Assembly (NCBI GenBank): GCA_950295325.1
Contig: OX485805.1
Coordinates: forward strand, 18,897,501-18,961,500
DNA length: 64,000 bases
From: Polytrichum commune
Lineage: Eukaryota; Streptophyta; Polytrichopsida; Polytrichales; Polytrichaceae
Direction of reading: 5' to 3'
The translations under genes and the position numbers were made by a program. The notes beneath the pieces were generated by a model. That model was not told the origin of the DNA. It worked only from the letters and a program-made list of their open reading frames with translations, and ran no database searches. Position 1 is the first letter of the stretch; each line of letters starts with the position of its first letter. This document shows positions 39,647 through 51,338 of the stretch, one piece after another.

Positions 39647-41438
39647 CTAAGGCTTGAGCGAGGAGGCAAGTTTTCTTGCCCATGGGTGTTGCCCCTTGTA
39701 CAAATAAGCTATGTTCAGCAGTTTGGGCAACAACCCAATGCAAACATATACAATTTTTCAAATACAAGTTGTTATGTGACCCCCCTTATTAGTGGGATTG
39801 ATTCGTGAATAGTGGCCACGTTCATCTTGAATGTGGAAGATATCTGGGTTGGCAAGGTTTGTCACAAGTACATGGCAGGCCATCTGAATATTGATATGCA
39901 TGCTCCAAAGATGGCATTCAAGTTCAATATGTGAGACATTCATAATCCGGTCAATGAACTTTGACCACCTCTAGAAGAGGCATATGAACTTCAAATTTGG
40001 AAATTCAAATTCTCACATGTATGTTTTTCAATTTTGTACAAGTGTATATACTTTGATAGAGGGTCTACATCCATCCCTTAATCCAAATTTAGAAACAACA
40101 AGATTTCACTATCTGCCCCGACTTGGTTGATTGTTGGATCTTAAATTTTGTTGGAATGATGAGATTTTTGTTCCCACACTTCATTCTAAAGTTGGCTCCT
40201 ACATGCAAGTGGCTGATCAAAACAAAAGTCAATGATAGTAACCTCAAATGCCCTCAACATCAAGGATGGTATGCAAATTCCAAGTTCATTGGAATATGCG
40301 CTCCGGGGCAATAAAGAATTAATTGAATAGGCATTTTGTCGGGAGTTTAGGTAGTCCCTGTAATATTCCATTAGTAGCTCTGCATACACTATCAATTATT
40401 TCTTTTCACATATGATGTTGCGTGCTCGGAAGAAGTTTTTGAATTTCGATGAAGAATAACCTGTTTCAATTCATCAAGGGCCAAATTCATATTTGCACCT
40501 CTTGGCATGCCAAAATGAGTTTACCCTGTAATAAACAAATGTAGAATGTTCTTGGTTCAAACCTCCACACTACCTCCAAGCATGCCCTAACAACTTACCA
40601 GACATGGAAGCTGGTGTTGTTTGCAGAATAACCTACTTCAACATATTATTCAAGTTCGTGTGGCCGCACATATGTGTGCACAAGATATTGCTTTTGGTAG
40701 CTTTTAGTTTGAGGTGCTTTTCCTTGAGGACTGGACCCAGCAAATCTTTTGTGTGGCAGAATGGATTTCAGTTCGCCATTTTAATTAGTAGAAGAGATCA
40801 TAGTATCATCAGAAAGAGTGGGAACTAAAGATCGTACAAGGATGCAACAGATTTCCCAGGTATTAATTGTTTCAGCAACGTGGTATTTAGAGGGGTATAT
40901 ACTACAAATCCCATGAATTTGAGGACTTTGCATTAGTTACAAAAGACTGTATGAGACCATGCTAGTTGCTCAATCTTACCATTGTGTCCTATAAATGTAA
41001 AACTTCATGTAAAATTAGCTCGTTCATTGGGGTATTTTCTCAATGTTCGGTAGGTCTAAGGCTTGTCGATTTCTTTTCGTGTTATCAATCCCACTAAGAG
41101 ATGTCCATTTTTTCAGATTAAGATGATGTAGCATCCTGCAAATGGGCTTCATAACAAGACATTCATGATTTTGCAGGGTAGCTGCTGGCTGGGACAAGTG
41201 ACTTCACCATCATAAAAAGAAAAGTCATCAACACAAGTGCCCATTGCGGCACAAAATGATGCAGTTTTATTCCAAGTATTGGAGATGTAAGCATCTTCAC
41301 CTCATACTACCCTTAGTAAACACAGAATACTGAACAGCGACATTCTGAACATGTATAAGGCATACATCAACACCCAAAAAATCTCCACAAATTGCCTCTC
41401 CCACCGCCAGAGAGGCTTTATACTACAGCAATCTCCAC
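39647..41438. other. Intergenic and 3' flank of the I9-inhibitor gene
   Basis: No supported gene. The last few hundred bases before 41439 should hold the 3' UTR of the minus-strand inhibitor gene. Confidence 0.4.
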
Positions 41439-43441
41439 TCAGAGATTTGTTGGACCGCCGAGTGATGAAATTGTGACACCACCCACAGTTGTACGCCGAG
41501 GGCCAGGGCCACCAACACCTTTGGCAAAATTGGCATCATGCAGAGTGTGCACTCTATCTGGTGTTACTTGAATCACTTCTGGCTTTTCTGCGCCCCAAAA
41601 CCCAAATTCAAAGTCCAGTTTCTGCAAGATAAGGTAGAGCATGCTAAACCCATTGTCCCTCCCAAAACCAGGAATCTCCTAGAATCTTGCACAATGAATT
41701 GATTATTATTTTTGCTCCCGTGATGGTTATGGGTCACCTACCAATAAAGCTTCAAACCCTATTAACTTTTGCATATGGAATTCAATTAAACATGCTTTGG
41801 TGCATTGAAATCCCCTGTCAATTACTCAAGAGAATCAATTACCTTTTTTTACCTAACGAGAGTATCTATTCTCAACATTTAAGGTGACAGCTTTAGCACC
41901 ATCGACCTTCCCTTCCATTACACAACAAAGCAGAAACCTTCTCTGCACAAAAAGTTTTGCATTTGTTTGTTGGGCCAAGCCTTAAGGCATGTCATTGCAT
42001 CCACTTTGATGGTAGGTCCTTCACCTTTAGCCCTTAGCCCTTAGCCCTTAGCCTTAGCAATTTTCATTGCACACCTCATGAACTTACTAATAGTTTGTAC
42101 CTTGAGCAAGGCTACAAACTAGGTCGCCATTGCCCCATAACGTAGTAAACCTCATTAATGTGAAGTTATTAGGTTCTCCAACCTTAAGACATCAGCTACG
42201 GTTTTCATTCCCTTAAGCCTACATATTTTCAAGTTAACCCTCGTCATTACATAATGATGTTCCTGCGTACTTATTCATACCTTAAGGAATTCTCTAAGCA
42301 AATTAAATAAGGAAGAGGCGTGCCTCACATTTTATTATATTTCACTATCACTAATACTGTGGGATGACCCTCGAGTGTAAACATGCATTTATTCTGTTTC
42401 TTTGTCCAAGAAAAGCACTGAACATTGAATGATTGGATCTTGGGGTTTGAGGTCGTTTCTCTCATCCAGAAGGTTATGCTCCTGAGCAGATATGTGCAAA
42501 AATCTGCTTTTAAGGTCAATTTTGTCAAAAGCAACTGTCTTATATTGGTGAAATGCCATGACTTGCTTCATCCAATATGAATGTGTCAGATATTACCATG
42601 ATGGCACGACCAGGCTCCCAAGATAATTTGATTATTACAGGTCCAAAAATAGAGGTTCCTTTACCATGAGATCCACAGGTTGTTAAAATCTGCACATTAG
42701 CCTGGAACAAGTGTCTTAAGAATATGCAGCAATCAAAACATTGACTATTGATCAAACAAACCTTGAAGAGCTTTGACTTGCTCTGCTGTGAGCTTGGCAG
42801 AGAATCCATTCATTGCCTGGTTGTAGCTGTACAACATTGCTTCCTGCGCCGCCTCCTTACTGCAAATTCAAAGGCAAACATAGTCCATGAATATCTGTTC
42901 CTACTAATTTTAGTTCAAATCTATATTATTTGTGTTATCAATTTTCTCTTTGAATTCCTAATCATGGTTTAGTGAGTGGGTAGACATATAATTGACTGAT
43001 AGCAAATTTCTAGGCTTATCAAACAGGATAGTTTTTCTATGTGGTCGAAGCAGAATTGTACCTGCCAACGACAGAAGCAAGTATGTCTAGGTGATAATTT
43101 TCAGCATCATTGGCGTGCTGCTCACTTCTTTCCACATGAACAATATGAACATCTCCTGCTGCCTGTAAATCAAAAGAATTTTTGTAAACAAGTTTTTCGA
43201 TTACAGTAACCCTAAATTCTGCAGCACGTAACAGACATATTAGATTTCCAACTTGACCAAAGCATCTAACACTGAAAAATAATTACAAATATCACCAAAA
43301 AATGACTTTTGAGCACGCATGACATGGGAATCTCATCACCTGAGCCATGGTCGAATTTGCAGGCTTGATACTTGCTCCACTCCACAGTAGCAAAACAATG
43401 CTAGCTACAATAGCACCAAATAACCACGGTTTGGAAGTCAT
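41439..43441 (-). CDS. I9-type (subtilisin propeptide-like) proteinase inhibitor, four exons
   Basis: Predicted exons (minus): 43441-43340, 43162-43062, 42859-42762 and 41587-41439. All junctions are GT-AG and in frame, giving about 149 aa. The first 34 residues form a signal peptide or anchor (hydrophobic run FGAIVASIVLLLW). Then comes an inhibitor I9 domain: VHIVHVERSEQHA, AENYHLDILASVVGS, EAMLYSYNQAMNGFSAKLT, AEQVKALQ and PEVIQVTPDRVHTLHD. The pattern 'YIV..., hH...L.s..g s.e.a....YsY....nGFsAkLt.eqv..l...p.v..v.p.....lh' is that of subtilase propeptides and stand-alone inhibitors such as Arabidopsis SPI-1. No peptidase domain follows, so it is an inhibitor/chaperone-like protein acting on subtilases in the secretory route. 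The acceptor of exon 4 (TTTTGGGGCGCAG) is G-rich, the weakest boundary. A (CCCTTAG)n repeat sits in intron 3 at about 42025-42056. Confidence 0.85.
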
Positions 43442-44866
43442 ATGGCACACTGTCACTGAGATTCAAATCTACAATGAACAGTCATGCGCACACAACAACA
43501 GTTTTAGAAACTAATCTAACTGAGGTTGAGAGCTGATATGCAAAACCAATTCTAAAATTTGCATGAGAATGCAACATGTGCTGGAAAGTCCTTCACATAA
43601 TGTCCCAATCACCTGTATATGCATCAGAGATTTTCAAAGCGTACAGTATCAACTAGTATTTGAGTTTCTTCTAGGGCTGTTATGAGTACAGGAATTGGGC
43701 CCTGGCAATAGAACCAAAGTTTTACCCTACACCTATACACTCAAATCTAGACTAATACCTAGATCTCAAAATGGTAATCATCTCCTCTTCTTAATTTTCT
43801 CCCCACCTTTATTGATCGCTTCATATGCTTATACTCGAAGACATCAAGGGGATAAAGTACTAAAGGTTCAGCATGTATAAAAAGGAGAAGTCTGGCATGA
43901 GGGAATACGAGGGAAAATTTCTGACAATTCTCTTGGCTAGAGAACTTGAAATATACCCATCACTTTACAATCTCTACAAATTAAGTACAACTTAACAGTT
44001 ACGATGATACAAAGATCAATACCTGTAATCAATTGCTTGGGTCGCTGCTTTTGCAGATATATTATGCGGCAACTCAAATCTGCATCACACAAGACTCGGT
44101 TTCAGTTATAAATATTACACGACAACGACACATCCTAAAACTCTGACACTCCCAATTAAAAATTGGCAGACAAAAAAATTCAGAGAGGAGATCACCGTCT
44201 CCACCACGTGAGAGCATCCAAAATTGATACCTGATGCTTGCAATTTCCAATAGAATTCAAAATCCATGTCGAAAACTAAACCCTAGGTACCTATGCGATA
44301 AGTTCCAGAATTCGGAGGAAGTGCAGCACATAATCAAGAGAGGAAGCAACACCAAATTGTTAAATCGAAGACAGAAAAACCCTAATGTTTGCAAAAGGTT
44401 GAGGAAACGTGTCAACCACGCGTGGTGGTAATTTACAAGAAAAACGGAAAGGAAACAGCCAAACCAGAGCTCATTAGATTTCAGTGATGGATGCGGCAAT
44501 CCCTCACCTTCACAGTGATAAAACCTCTATACAAGAATTTTCCCCAAGCTCATTTGATGAGTAAATTTCCCTACTTCTGATTAATCACATCCAATCACCC
44601 TTCCGCAAGCTTTATCCCTCCCCCTCCAGATGCAGTTGTCGATGTCTGTAGCTCTATGCAACATATCCCTGTACCCAAAACGACGCATAAGATACTTACC
44701 CAATTCAAGGTTCCCCAAAATCGCTGATGGTTACAACCTACACGCTTCCCTTGTTGAACTCAACAACCTCGTCCTCCCTGTTGTCGGGGGCAATTTCTTC
44801 TCCGGAGGAGTCACCGAAGCTAAGGATATTTCCTGCCGATGCGGCAACGTATCTCGCAAAGTGGCA
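43442..44866. other. Divergent intergenic region
   Basis: Lies between the minus-strand inhibitor gene and the plus-strand small basic protein gene. It should contain the inhibitor's 5' UTR and promoter; possible 5' UTR splice sites (ACCTGTAAT near 44022, ACCTGATG near 44230, read in reverse) are only suggestive. Short ORFs at 44630-44965 are rejected below. Confidence 0.4.
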
Positions 44867-44959
44867 CACGTGTCACTTTGTAAATTGCAGAGACCCCAGC
44901 TGTCAATCCTACGTGGGCCACTTCTGTCGACGTGGCATATCGAAGAGAACACTATAAAG
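44867..44959 (+). promoter_or_regulatory. Promoter of the first basic-protein paralog: G-box, ABRE and TATA
   Basis: A G-box CACGTG (44867-44872), an ACGTGGG site near 44911, an ABRE-type GACGTGGC (44929-44936) and a TATA box CTATAAAG (44952-44959). The GACGTGGC-TATA gap is 15 bp, as in the paralog at 47351. ACGTGGC is the core of ABA-responsive elements bound by bZIP factors. The start codon follows 169 bp after the TATA box. Confidence 0.75.
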
Positions 44960-45128
44960 AGTTGAGAGAGCCCACACTGACTTGTCATCAGACATACACC
45001 TACCTATCTTTGTGAGCATCCATCTTCTAGTTGCAGAAACGAGACATCACAAGCAAGCTTGCATAGTTTGGAGCTAGAGATTGGGATTGAGGTTCCGACG
45101 CACCACTTTGAAGAAATTTTTGTGAGCG

Positions 45129-45766
45129 ATGGCGAGAACTGCTGGAACATATGGCACCACGGGGACCACGGGGACGAGGAGACGAGGGTGGAGAAATGTG
45201 GGAGGGTTAAGACGTCGCCGAGGTGCGGGATCTGCAATTGCACAGAACAAAGTGATGGGCGGCCCCAAGACGAAGATGACAGACATGAGTGCCGCGAGCG
45301 GGCGGCGAATGGCGGTAGCGGGAGCTATCATCGGTGAGAAGTTTGCTCACTTCGGGGCTGACGTTCGCCTCGGGTTTTACACCATCACCCATCCCGTGCA
45401 TCCTCTCCGCAGAGTCGCCGCGAAGGAGAGAGCTATGAACGTCAAGGCTGCTGCCACAGGTACATAATTAATCACTAGGCTTTGATATCTGTAACCTGGT
45501 GATATCACCGTTTCACTCTATACTTGTTAACAAAATGTTATCATATGACCCTTTGTTAGAGCAATATATGTGTGGGTGACCTTGTTGATGAGGGCGTGAA
45601 GGACCTTGAATCAAATCGTGATGCAAGTCTTGATCAAAGTTGCTTATACAAATGTTTGGGTGCAGAGAGGAAAAGGCAAAAAATTGCTCGGGCTTCAGAT
45701 AGGGAAATGAGGAAGCGGGCGATGGTGCGAGAGAATCGTGCAGCGCGGCTAAACACAGCTCTGTAG
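45129..45766 (+). CDS. Small basic protein, paralog 1 of a local three-gene family
   Basis: Exons 45129-45459 and 45666-45766 (GT-AG, phase 1) give about 143 aa. I do not recognise the family. The N-terminus is Gly/Thr-rich (TYGTTGTTGTRRRGW) with an RRRRGAGSAIAQNK stretch. A core with SAASGRRMAVAGAIIGEKF and DVRLGFYTITHP follows. The C-terminus is a highly charged, probably helical tail (AAKERAMNVKAAATERKRQK, then EMRKRAMVRENRAARLNTAL). No signal peptide or membrane span is evident. The alanine/arginine/lysine-rich amphipathic tail and ABRE promoter recall LEA or seed-maturation proteins, but this is inference only. Its two paralogs lie at 47351-48645 and 51339-52185. Exon sizes (331 + 101 bp) equal those of paralog 2 exactly. 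The start is the first ATG after the TATA box that gives the conserved MA.. N-terminus. Confidence 0.88.
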
Positions 45767-47350
45767 ACTTGAATCTTCTTCCCGCAGCTGCCTGAGGACA
45801 TTGAGTGTCGTCGACGTCCGAACCACTCTGAAACCATTTTTTAAGATTCAAATTGTAACGTCCACTGTAAGAGTTGTAGCATATCAGGTAACGATTGGTA
45901 GATAGTGCTGAACAAGGTAGTGTATAAAATGGGGTTTTTGCTTCTTTCTTTTTGTATTGAGTAGCAGTTGGATTTCTCCTGCCACAACTGTACTTTGATC
46001 TTGTGAAATTACCAACCATTCTGGTTGATTTGTGAATTTATTTCTCCTCATTTGAACAAGGTTGGTTCATCTTGCCCTTTGGTGAACGCATTTTGAGATT
46101 CGTTCATATTGTTTTGGCTCTGAGACTTTATCTTTCGAAGTTCACACTCTTTGCTGCAGAGTGAGTGATTTCAGTTAGCAGGATGTCAATGTCTCTATTC
46201 ATCAGATACTTAACTACGTCTACAAAGCAGTGTGTACTTTAGCTAAGTTGTCACTACATTTTTATTTGCAACATCTCTCAGGCATTTAGTATGTACTAAA
46301 GTCTAGAGATAGTTTAAAGGTAAGGTTTCACAGGTACAGTCTCACCTCGATTATATGACGCATTTCCCGTCGACCAAACTTTCTACTGTTAATTACCCCC
46401 ATATTACGAGTACGATGCTCGTAAGATGACATCTTTAATATGTCCAATTTGTCACAATGTTGTCATTTTGTACTTACAACAACTCTCAACACTTGTGCAC
46501 AATTGTCACAATATCAGATAAACATGAAACATGATCAACTATGTTCTTTTTGGATAGACAGTGTTCATATTTCACTTAAATTCAGTTACAAATGATGAAC
46601 AGCTCATTCATCAGTGCATTTGGCTAACGATGTAGATGATTTGTTTTGAATTAAACGGATTCAACAAGATCACTGAGAATTGGCGAATGTTACAGAAAGT
46701 GTAACTTTCAGAAAAATTGTGACATTGTTGTCAGTTGTAGTTTCAAACTAAGAAAATTCTATGGATTTCCTAACTGGAAATGTGCGTGAAGCTGAGCTGA
46801 GCAAATTTTGTGAAAGAACAATCGAACGCTTTCAGAAATGGTAGCAACAGTTGCGAAATATCAACAAGTAGAAGCGATATATCGAAAATTGGTTGAACAT
46901 ATGTATTCGTCGCATCATTGACGAACTGATTAAAAGATATATATACATGTCGCTGACAAAAATTCCAACAATTTAGCAAATGATATAACAATCTTACCAA
47001 CGACTTCCTTGGCCTCGTGTCATAAAAATGGACTGAAATAAAGATAGCGTAAACACCATTGCACCCAAAACAGAAGTACTTAATGCGGTGGTGAACACCA
47101 TTGGCAATAAAAAAAATGCCACCTCAATTAAATACCAAGTATGTTACCTTGTTTACCTAATATAAATTAAGCTATCTGGATGTCTAGGGTATGCACAAAC
47201 TAAATCAATGTTTCAACAATACCTCTGTGCACTCGGCGTCAGGTCTAAAGTAATTGCTTCAAAAAACGCAACAACAATATTGTAACCCTGAGGAGCCACA
47301 TTTTATCTTAAAAAAAAATTTGCATCAAACATGTTCCCATCATCAGCACT
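45767..47350. other. Intergenic between paralogs 1 and 2
   Basis: Holds the 3' flanks of two convergent paralogs. No further exon recognised. Confidence 0.45.
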
Positions 47351-48645
47351 TCAAAGTGCTGCGTTGAGGCGCGCTGCACGGCTCTCTCGCACTTGTGCTC
47401 GCTTTCGCATTTCGGTATCTGAGGCCCGAGCAATTTTCTGCCTCTTCCTCTCTGCACAGCATCCCCACTCCTAATCAGCAAATGGACAACCATTGTAACC
47501 CTAATTTACTCAACCTCCAAAACCATCACGTCTGAAGCATCATGATAGGCATTCTTTAGCTTTTTTTAAGGACGTTCTCCTTCTATTATAGCTTAAGAAT
47601 AAGTCAAAGAATGAAGGTCCTTGTATACACGCATGCATGCCAAGCATTATCAAGTGGCATTAAGCAACATTAATGCTGCAATTATCCCTGCATCACAAGA
47701 ACATCACCAGAAGTATCATAGCATTCGTACACTTGAGTGAGTGTTCGCCCTTGAGAAGCATCTTGGAAGGTATTTGTTTTGACAAGTTCTTTTGAGTTGA
47801 ATCTAGGTAGATGAGAGGAGGCTTTTGTCCGAAGATACGTAACAACGAGGTGTCGACTAATGAGAGCTTGATGCCACTTGCCATTGGATTCTTGGCAGTC
47901 ATGCATGTAATCAAGGAACTTGTTTCTATGAATCATTCTTTGAAGCTAAAATAGAAGAGAACGTCCTACACGCGCTAAAGAATGCTATATATACGAGATC
48001 TTCATTTGAAAAAAATTAACATTCATTCCTCCGAACACAATTTATGTAACATCCTAACATGTAGCACAAGCTATATATGTGAGATCTGCATTGTTACAGA
48101 ACTTCGGATAAATTGAATTGTCCTCCAACTCAAGAACTTGCCAAAAAAATTTCACCGTGTTTGTACTCACCAAGATGCTTATCTAGGGAGACCACCCATA
48201 CACCACTTAAGAATGCTTTACGTGCTTAATTACAGTAATCCTGCAGTTTACCTTGCATCACAAATTGAACGTCGCCGGGGAGTACAATGTGAGATCTGGA
48301 GAGAAAACCCGTACCTGTGGCAGCGGCCTTGACATTCACAGCCCTCTCTTTGGCAGCCACTCGGCGGAGGGGGTGGACGGGGTGGGTGATGGTGTAGAAC
48401 CCGAGACGAATGTCAGCCCCGAAATGAGCAAACTTCTCACCGATGATGGCTCCCGCTACCGCCATTCGCCGCCCGCTCGCGGCACTCATGTCCGTCAGCT
48501 TCGTCTTGGGCCCCCCCACGATCTTGTTCTGCGCAATGCTGGATCCCGCGCCTCTCCGACGCCTCAACCCGCCGACATTCTTCCACCCACGACGCCTCGT
48601 CGTCCCGCTTGCTGTCCCGGATCCCGCAGCGGTCGTCGTCGCCAT
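47351..48645 (-). CDS. Small basic protein, paralog 2
   Basis: Exons (minus) 48645-48315 and 47451-47351, with an 863-bp phase-1 GT-AG intron, give about 143 aa. It is very similar to paralog 1: RRRGWKNVGGLRRRRGAGSS, SAASGRRMAVAGAIIGEKF, DIRLGFYTITHPVHPLRRVA and a tail EMRKRAQVRESRAARLNAAL. The N-terminal 16 residues (MATTTAAGSGTASGTT) are the most divergent part. I chose the ATG at 48645 instead of the in-frame one 17 codons upstream because it aligns with paralog 1 and yields the same 331-bp exon. Function unknown. It is convergent with paralog 1 and in tandem with paralog 3. Confidence 0.88.
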
Positions 48646-48831
48646 CGCTGTTTCGAATTCGAGTGCAGAAACAAACTCCTTGCACAACTTTAGCAAATTA
48701 CCCGATCAACCAATCAATCGATCAAAAGCTTCGAGGTAGTCGCGAAAATGAAGCAAATCGGTGGCCGATGATTCGAGCACGAGGAAATGGGGATCTGTCG
48801 GTGTCTGTGTCTTGCTCCGTGGTTGCGGCTC

Positions 48832-48932
48832 CTCTTATGGGCCTGCCCCGGACCCGCCACGTCATCATTTTTCACGGGATCCTACAGTGACTGACTGACA
48901 CGTGTGAGGGGTAACTGTGGGAGCGACACGTG
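48832..48932 (-). promoter_or_regulatory. Promoter of paralog 2: two G-boxes, ABRE and TATA-like box
   Basis: On the minus strand, CACGTG at 48927-48932 and 48899-48904, then GACGTGGC (48863-48856), then a 15-bp gap, then CCATAAGAG (48840-48832). The order and spacing reproduce the promoter of paralog 1. The ATG is about 190 bp downstream. Confidence 0.75.
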
Positions 48933-49321
48933 GTCATGCATGAATATCAGTCTATTCAAGGCTCGGCCCACCTGACTGTGCTTTAAGTTCAATCAACCCC
49001 CGAAAGAGTGGGCTAGGATAGTTTCCTATGTACCCAGTACGGGAGGCGCCTATCTAGCTCGACAGAGAACAAGTTCAGATATATCCAATTTGTACACGTG
49101 TCGTTATCGTATTGGCTGAGACCTGACATTTCTCACGTGGAAGCCACCATTCAGATAGCCCTCTACTGTGCCTTGGCCGATTATTATGTAGAGATGCATT
49201 ATGACCCTTCAACCCCCCGGGCATGCGGGCCCCGGCTGCTCGATTGGTTTGCATGCACACGGTGATAATATCAGAGAGCTTTGCAGCAATGAATGTAAAA
49301 AAATATTAAAAAACAATCAAA

Positions 49322-49625
49322 AGATGTCAACATGTAACCGGTTGGACTTGGAAACAATACATTAAACATTTTATTTAACATCTCTTACGATTTGGAGTTG
49401 CACAATGTTATATCTATTTACTAGTGATGTTATCTTTACCAAGTAAAGATGTTGATGTTTTGTAGTGTTCAAACAACCGATTTGACCTTTGTTGGCAGAA
49501 AAAAAATAAAAAATAAAAAATAAAAAATAAAAAAATAGTCAAAGCATTGTGTAATGCCAAACTAAATACAATATTTAGTGTAGTAGGATCTCAACCAATT
49601 GTGCCCAAAAATCTTCTTGGACACC
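49322..49625 (+). mobile_element. hAT-MITE family 1 fragment split by another element
   Basis: The left piece (GATGTCAACATGTAACCGG to GGAAACA, 49322-49358) and the right piece (AGGATCTCAACCAATTGTGC to AAATCTT, from about 49582) are adjacent segments in other family members. They are separated by the 49359-49581 element. The 5' half of the MITE is missing. Confidence 0.75.
49359..49581. mobile_element. TIR element nested in a hAT MITE
   Basis: About 223 bp with imperfect inverted ends (ACATTAAACATTTTATTTA at the left; the reverse complement of the right end starts ACACTAAATATTGTATTTA), each followed further in by GCACAATG/TACACAATG. It interrupts the MITE, so it is the younger insertion. Confidence 0.6.
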
Positions 49626-51338
49626 GACTTGCAAAGTAGAAACATAATAATGATTTATGTGAATTCTAGGTCAAACCCACAATGTTGGAGAGCTATAACT
49701 AGACTATAGAGATGATTGCACCATGCATGGATTTTTTGAGTTGTTGACCTAACATCCTATTAAAACCATTGTCCATCAACATGGGATGTCTAATAAGCAT
49801 TGGGAGAAATTTGAGCCAACTCCACCGTATAACATTGCTAGACCTCATGCTTCCTCACCCCATAGACTAGAGAATAACATTAAAGCTAATGATTGGGAAT
49901 AAAAATGTTATGATTCTCAAAAATCGATGGCGTAAGTTTTAGGCCCTTGTCCAAGTCCCCATGGAACATGGCAACTCTTTAATTTAGAAAAGGTCAAGGA
50001 GCACGAGGTTTACCAATGATATCAGCCGCGGACACCAATGTCCATGTTACTTCTTTAGGATTTCTTTTTAACCAATCAACTATCCATTGCAATGCTTCAG
50101 TTCTTTCTTGTGCTTTTGTTTGAAATATCCAAGTTTGGTGAACAGTGCCTAAAGTTTTCATTTCGTAACAACAATTTAGATAAATGAACTAAGTCATATG
50201 TAATCAACTGCCCAAATACTTTTGTTTATTGGTAATAAAGACATCAGCCACGTTCCTCAATATTTTCAATGTCATGCTACAATATCTTCCATGTCTCCCC
50301 AAGTCAAGTTACATTTCAAAGTTGCATGAATGGAGCTAATTTCTAGACACGATATTTGCCATGCACAATACTTTTTAGAGGTCATAAAAGCTTGAAGAAT
50401 GACCATGCAGGGTGCATGAAACAAGATTATAAAAATCAGGAAGGGAGATATTTGACATTTGTGGACTTTCTGGTTTGTATGAAATGGACCAGCAAACAAG
50501 TTTGAAGATTGAACTTTCCATTTCACTTACAAACTTACAATGAAGACTATCATCTACAATACTAGGTTTCTATACAACCCCTATACTTCTTAGCATCAAA
50601 ATTCGTCAGTCCTATCTTGGATAGAACAAGAAAAATGCACAAATTTCAATAGGGTTGGATGATAGCATCAGTTTCCAGAAAATTCTTCTAATACTTTGGT
50701 AGTTTTATTCTTTATTCGAGATATTTCATAATGACTTGCAATTGTGACCTAGGGTAATAATCTCTTCACAAGTGGTCCAAGAAAAATAAGTTCTCATTCA
50801 AATTGTCAATGTCCTACTTAGATCATGATGCAAGGTCCAAACTATGTTATGTACACATAGAATAATTAGGAACCATGAATCAGAATTCACGCTTGTGATT
50901 CAGGCTTGTGAGCAGACGAGTACATGATTTCCTGTTTTCTTTTGCAAAAGCAAGAGTCAAATTCAAAAAAAAGTACACTTGTAGATACAATTGTAGCAGT
51001 GGGAGTATGCCAATGCAATCGACAATGGTCCTGCTACCTCAAAACAGATAAGTCTACACTGTACAACCTTGTTGATTAGTACCTGTAAGTCAACTATAGT
51101 CACAGTGATCAATTCGGCGCGACAAAACTGTTCTCAATCGGTTCAATCAAGGAATGCCAAAGTTGCTATAACCAGCTACGTAATTAGGAAATGTGGTGTT
51201 ATTAGAGTCTCTGGGTGCCAGATCTTCACGCAAGTATCTTACAACTAGCAGTGCCACCGAAACTCATGGTCAGTGTAAGTAGGAAGCTTTCCGAGGGAGA
51301 TTAGAAAGTTCGGTGTCATGTAAATCAAATGATTTCAT

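Larger units (their letters stand above)
48933..51338. other. Intergenic, apart from the split MITE at 49322-49625
   Basis: No supported gene. An A-rich minisatellite of AAAAAAT type lies at about 49499-49536 within the nested element. The stretch before 51339 holds the 3' flank of paralog 3. Confidence 0.45.

Noticed and set aside
42025-42056. Interstitial telomeric repeat
   Set aside because: The unit is CCCTTAG, not the plant CCCTAAA type.
42389-42809. Open frames inside intron 3 of the inhibitor gene (for example a FGPVIIKLSWEPG stretch)
   Set aside because: They would have to be included out of frame. Skipping them gives the canonical I9 domain directly.
44630-44965. Overlapping ORFs on both strands between the inhibitor gene and paralog 1
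   Set aside because: They cover the G-box, ABRE and TATA of paralog 1, overlap each other in three frames and have no recognisable domain. The promoter explanation is better.
48253-48739. Plus-strand ORFs of 98-146 codons opposite paralog 2
   Set aside because: They are antisense shadows of the GC-rich first exon. The minus frame is the one conserved among the three paralogs.
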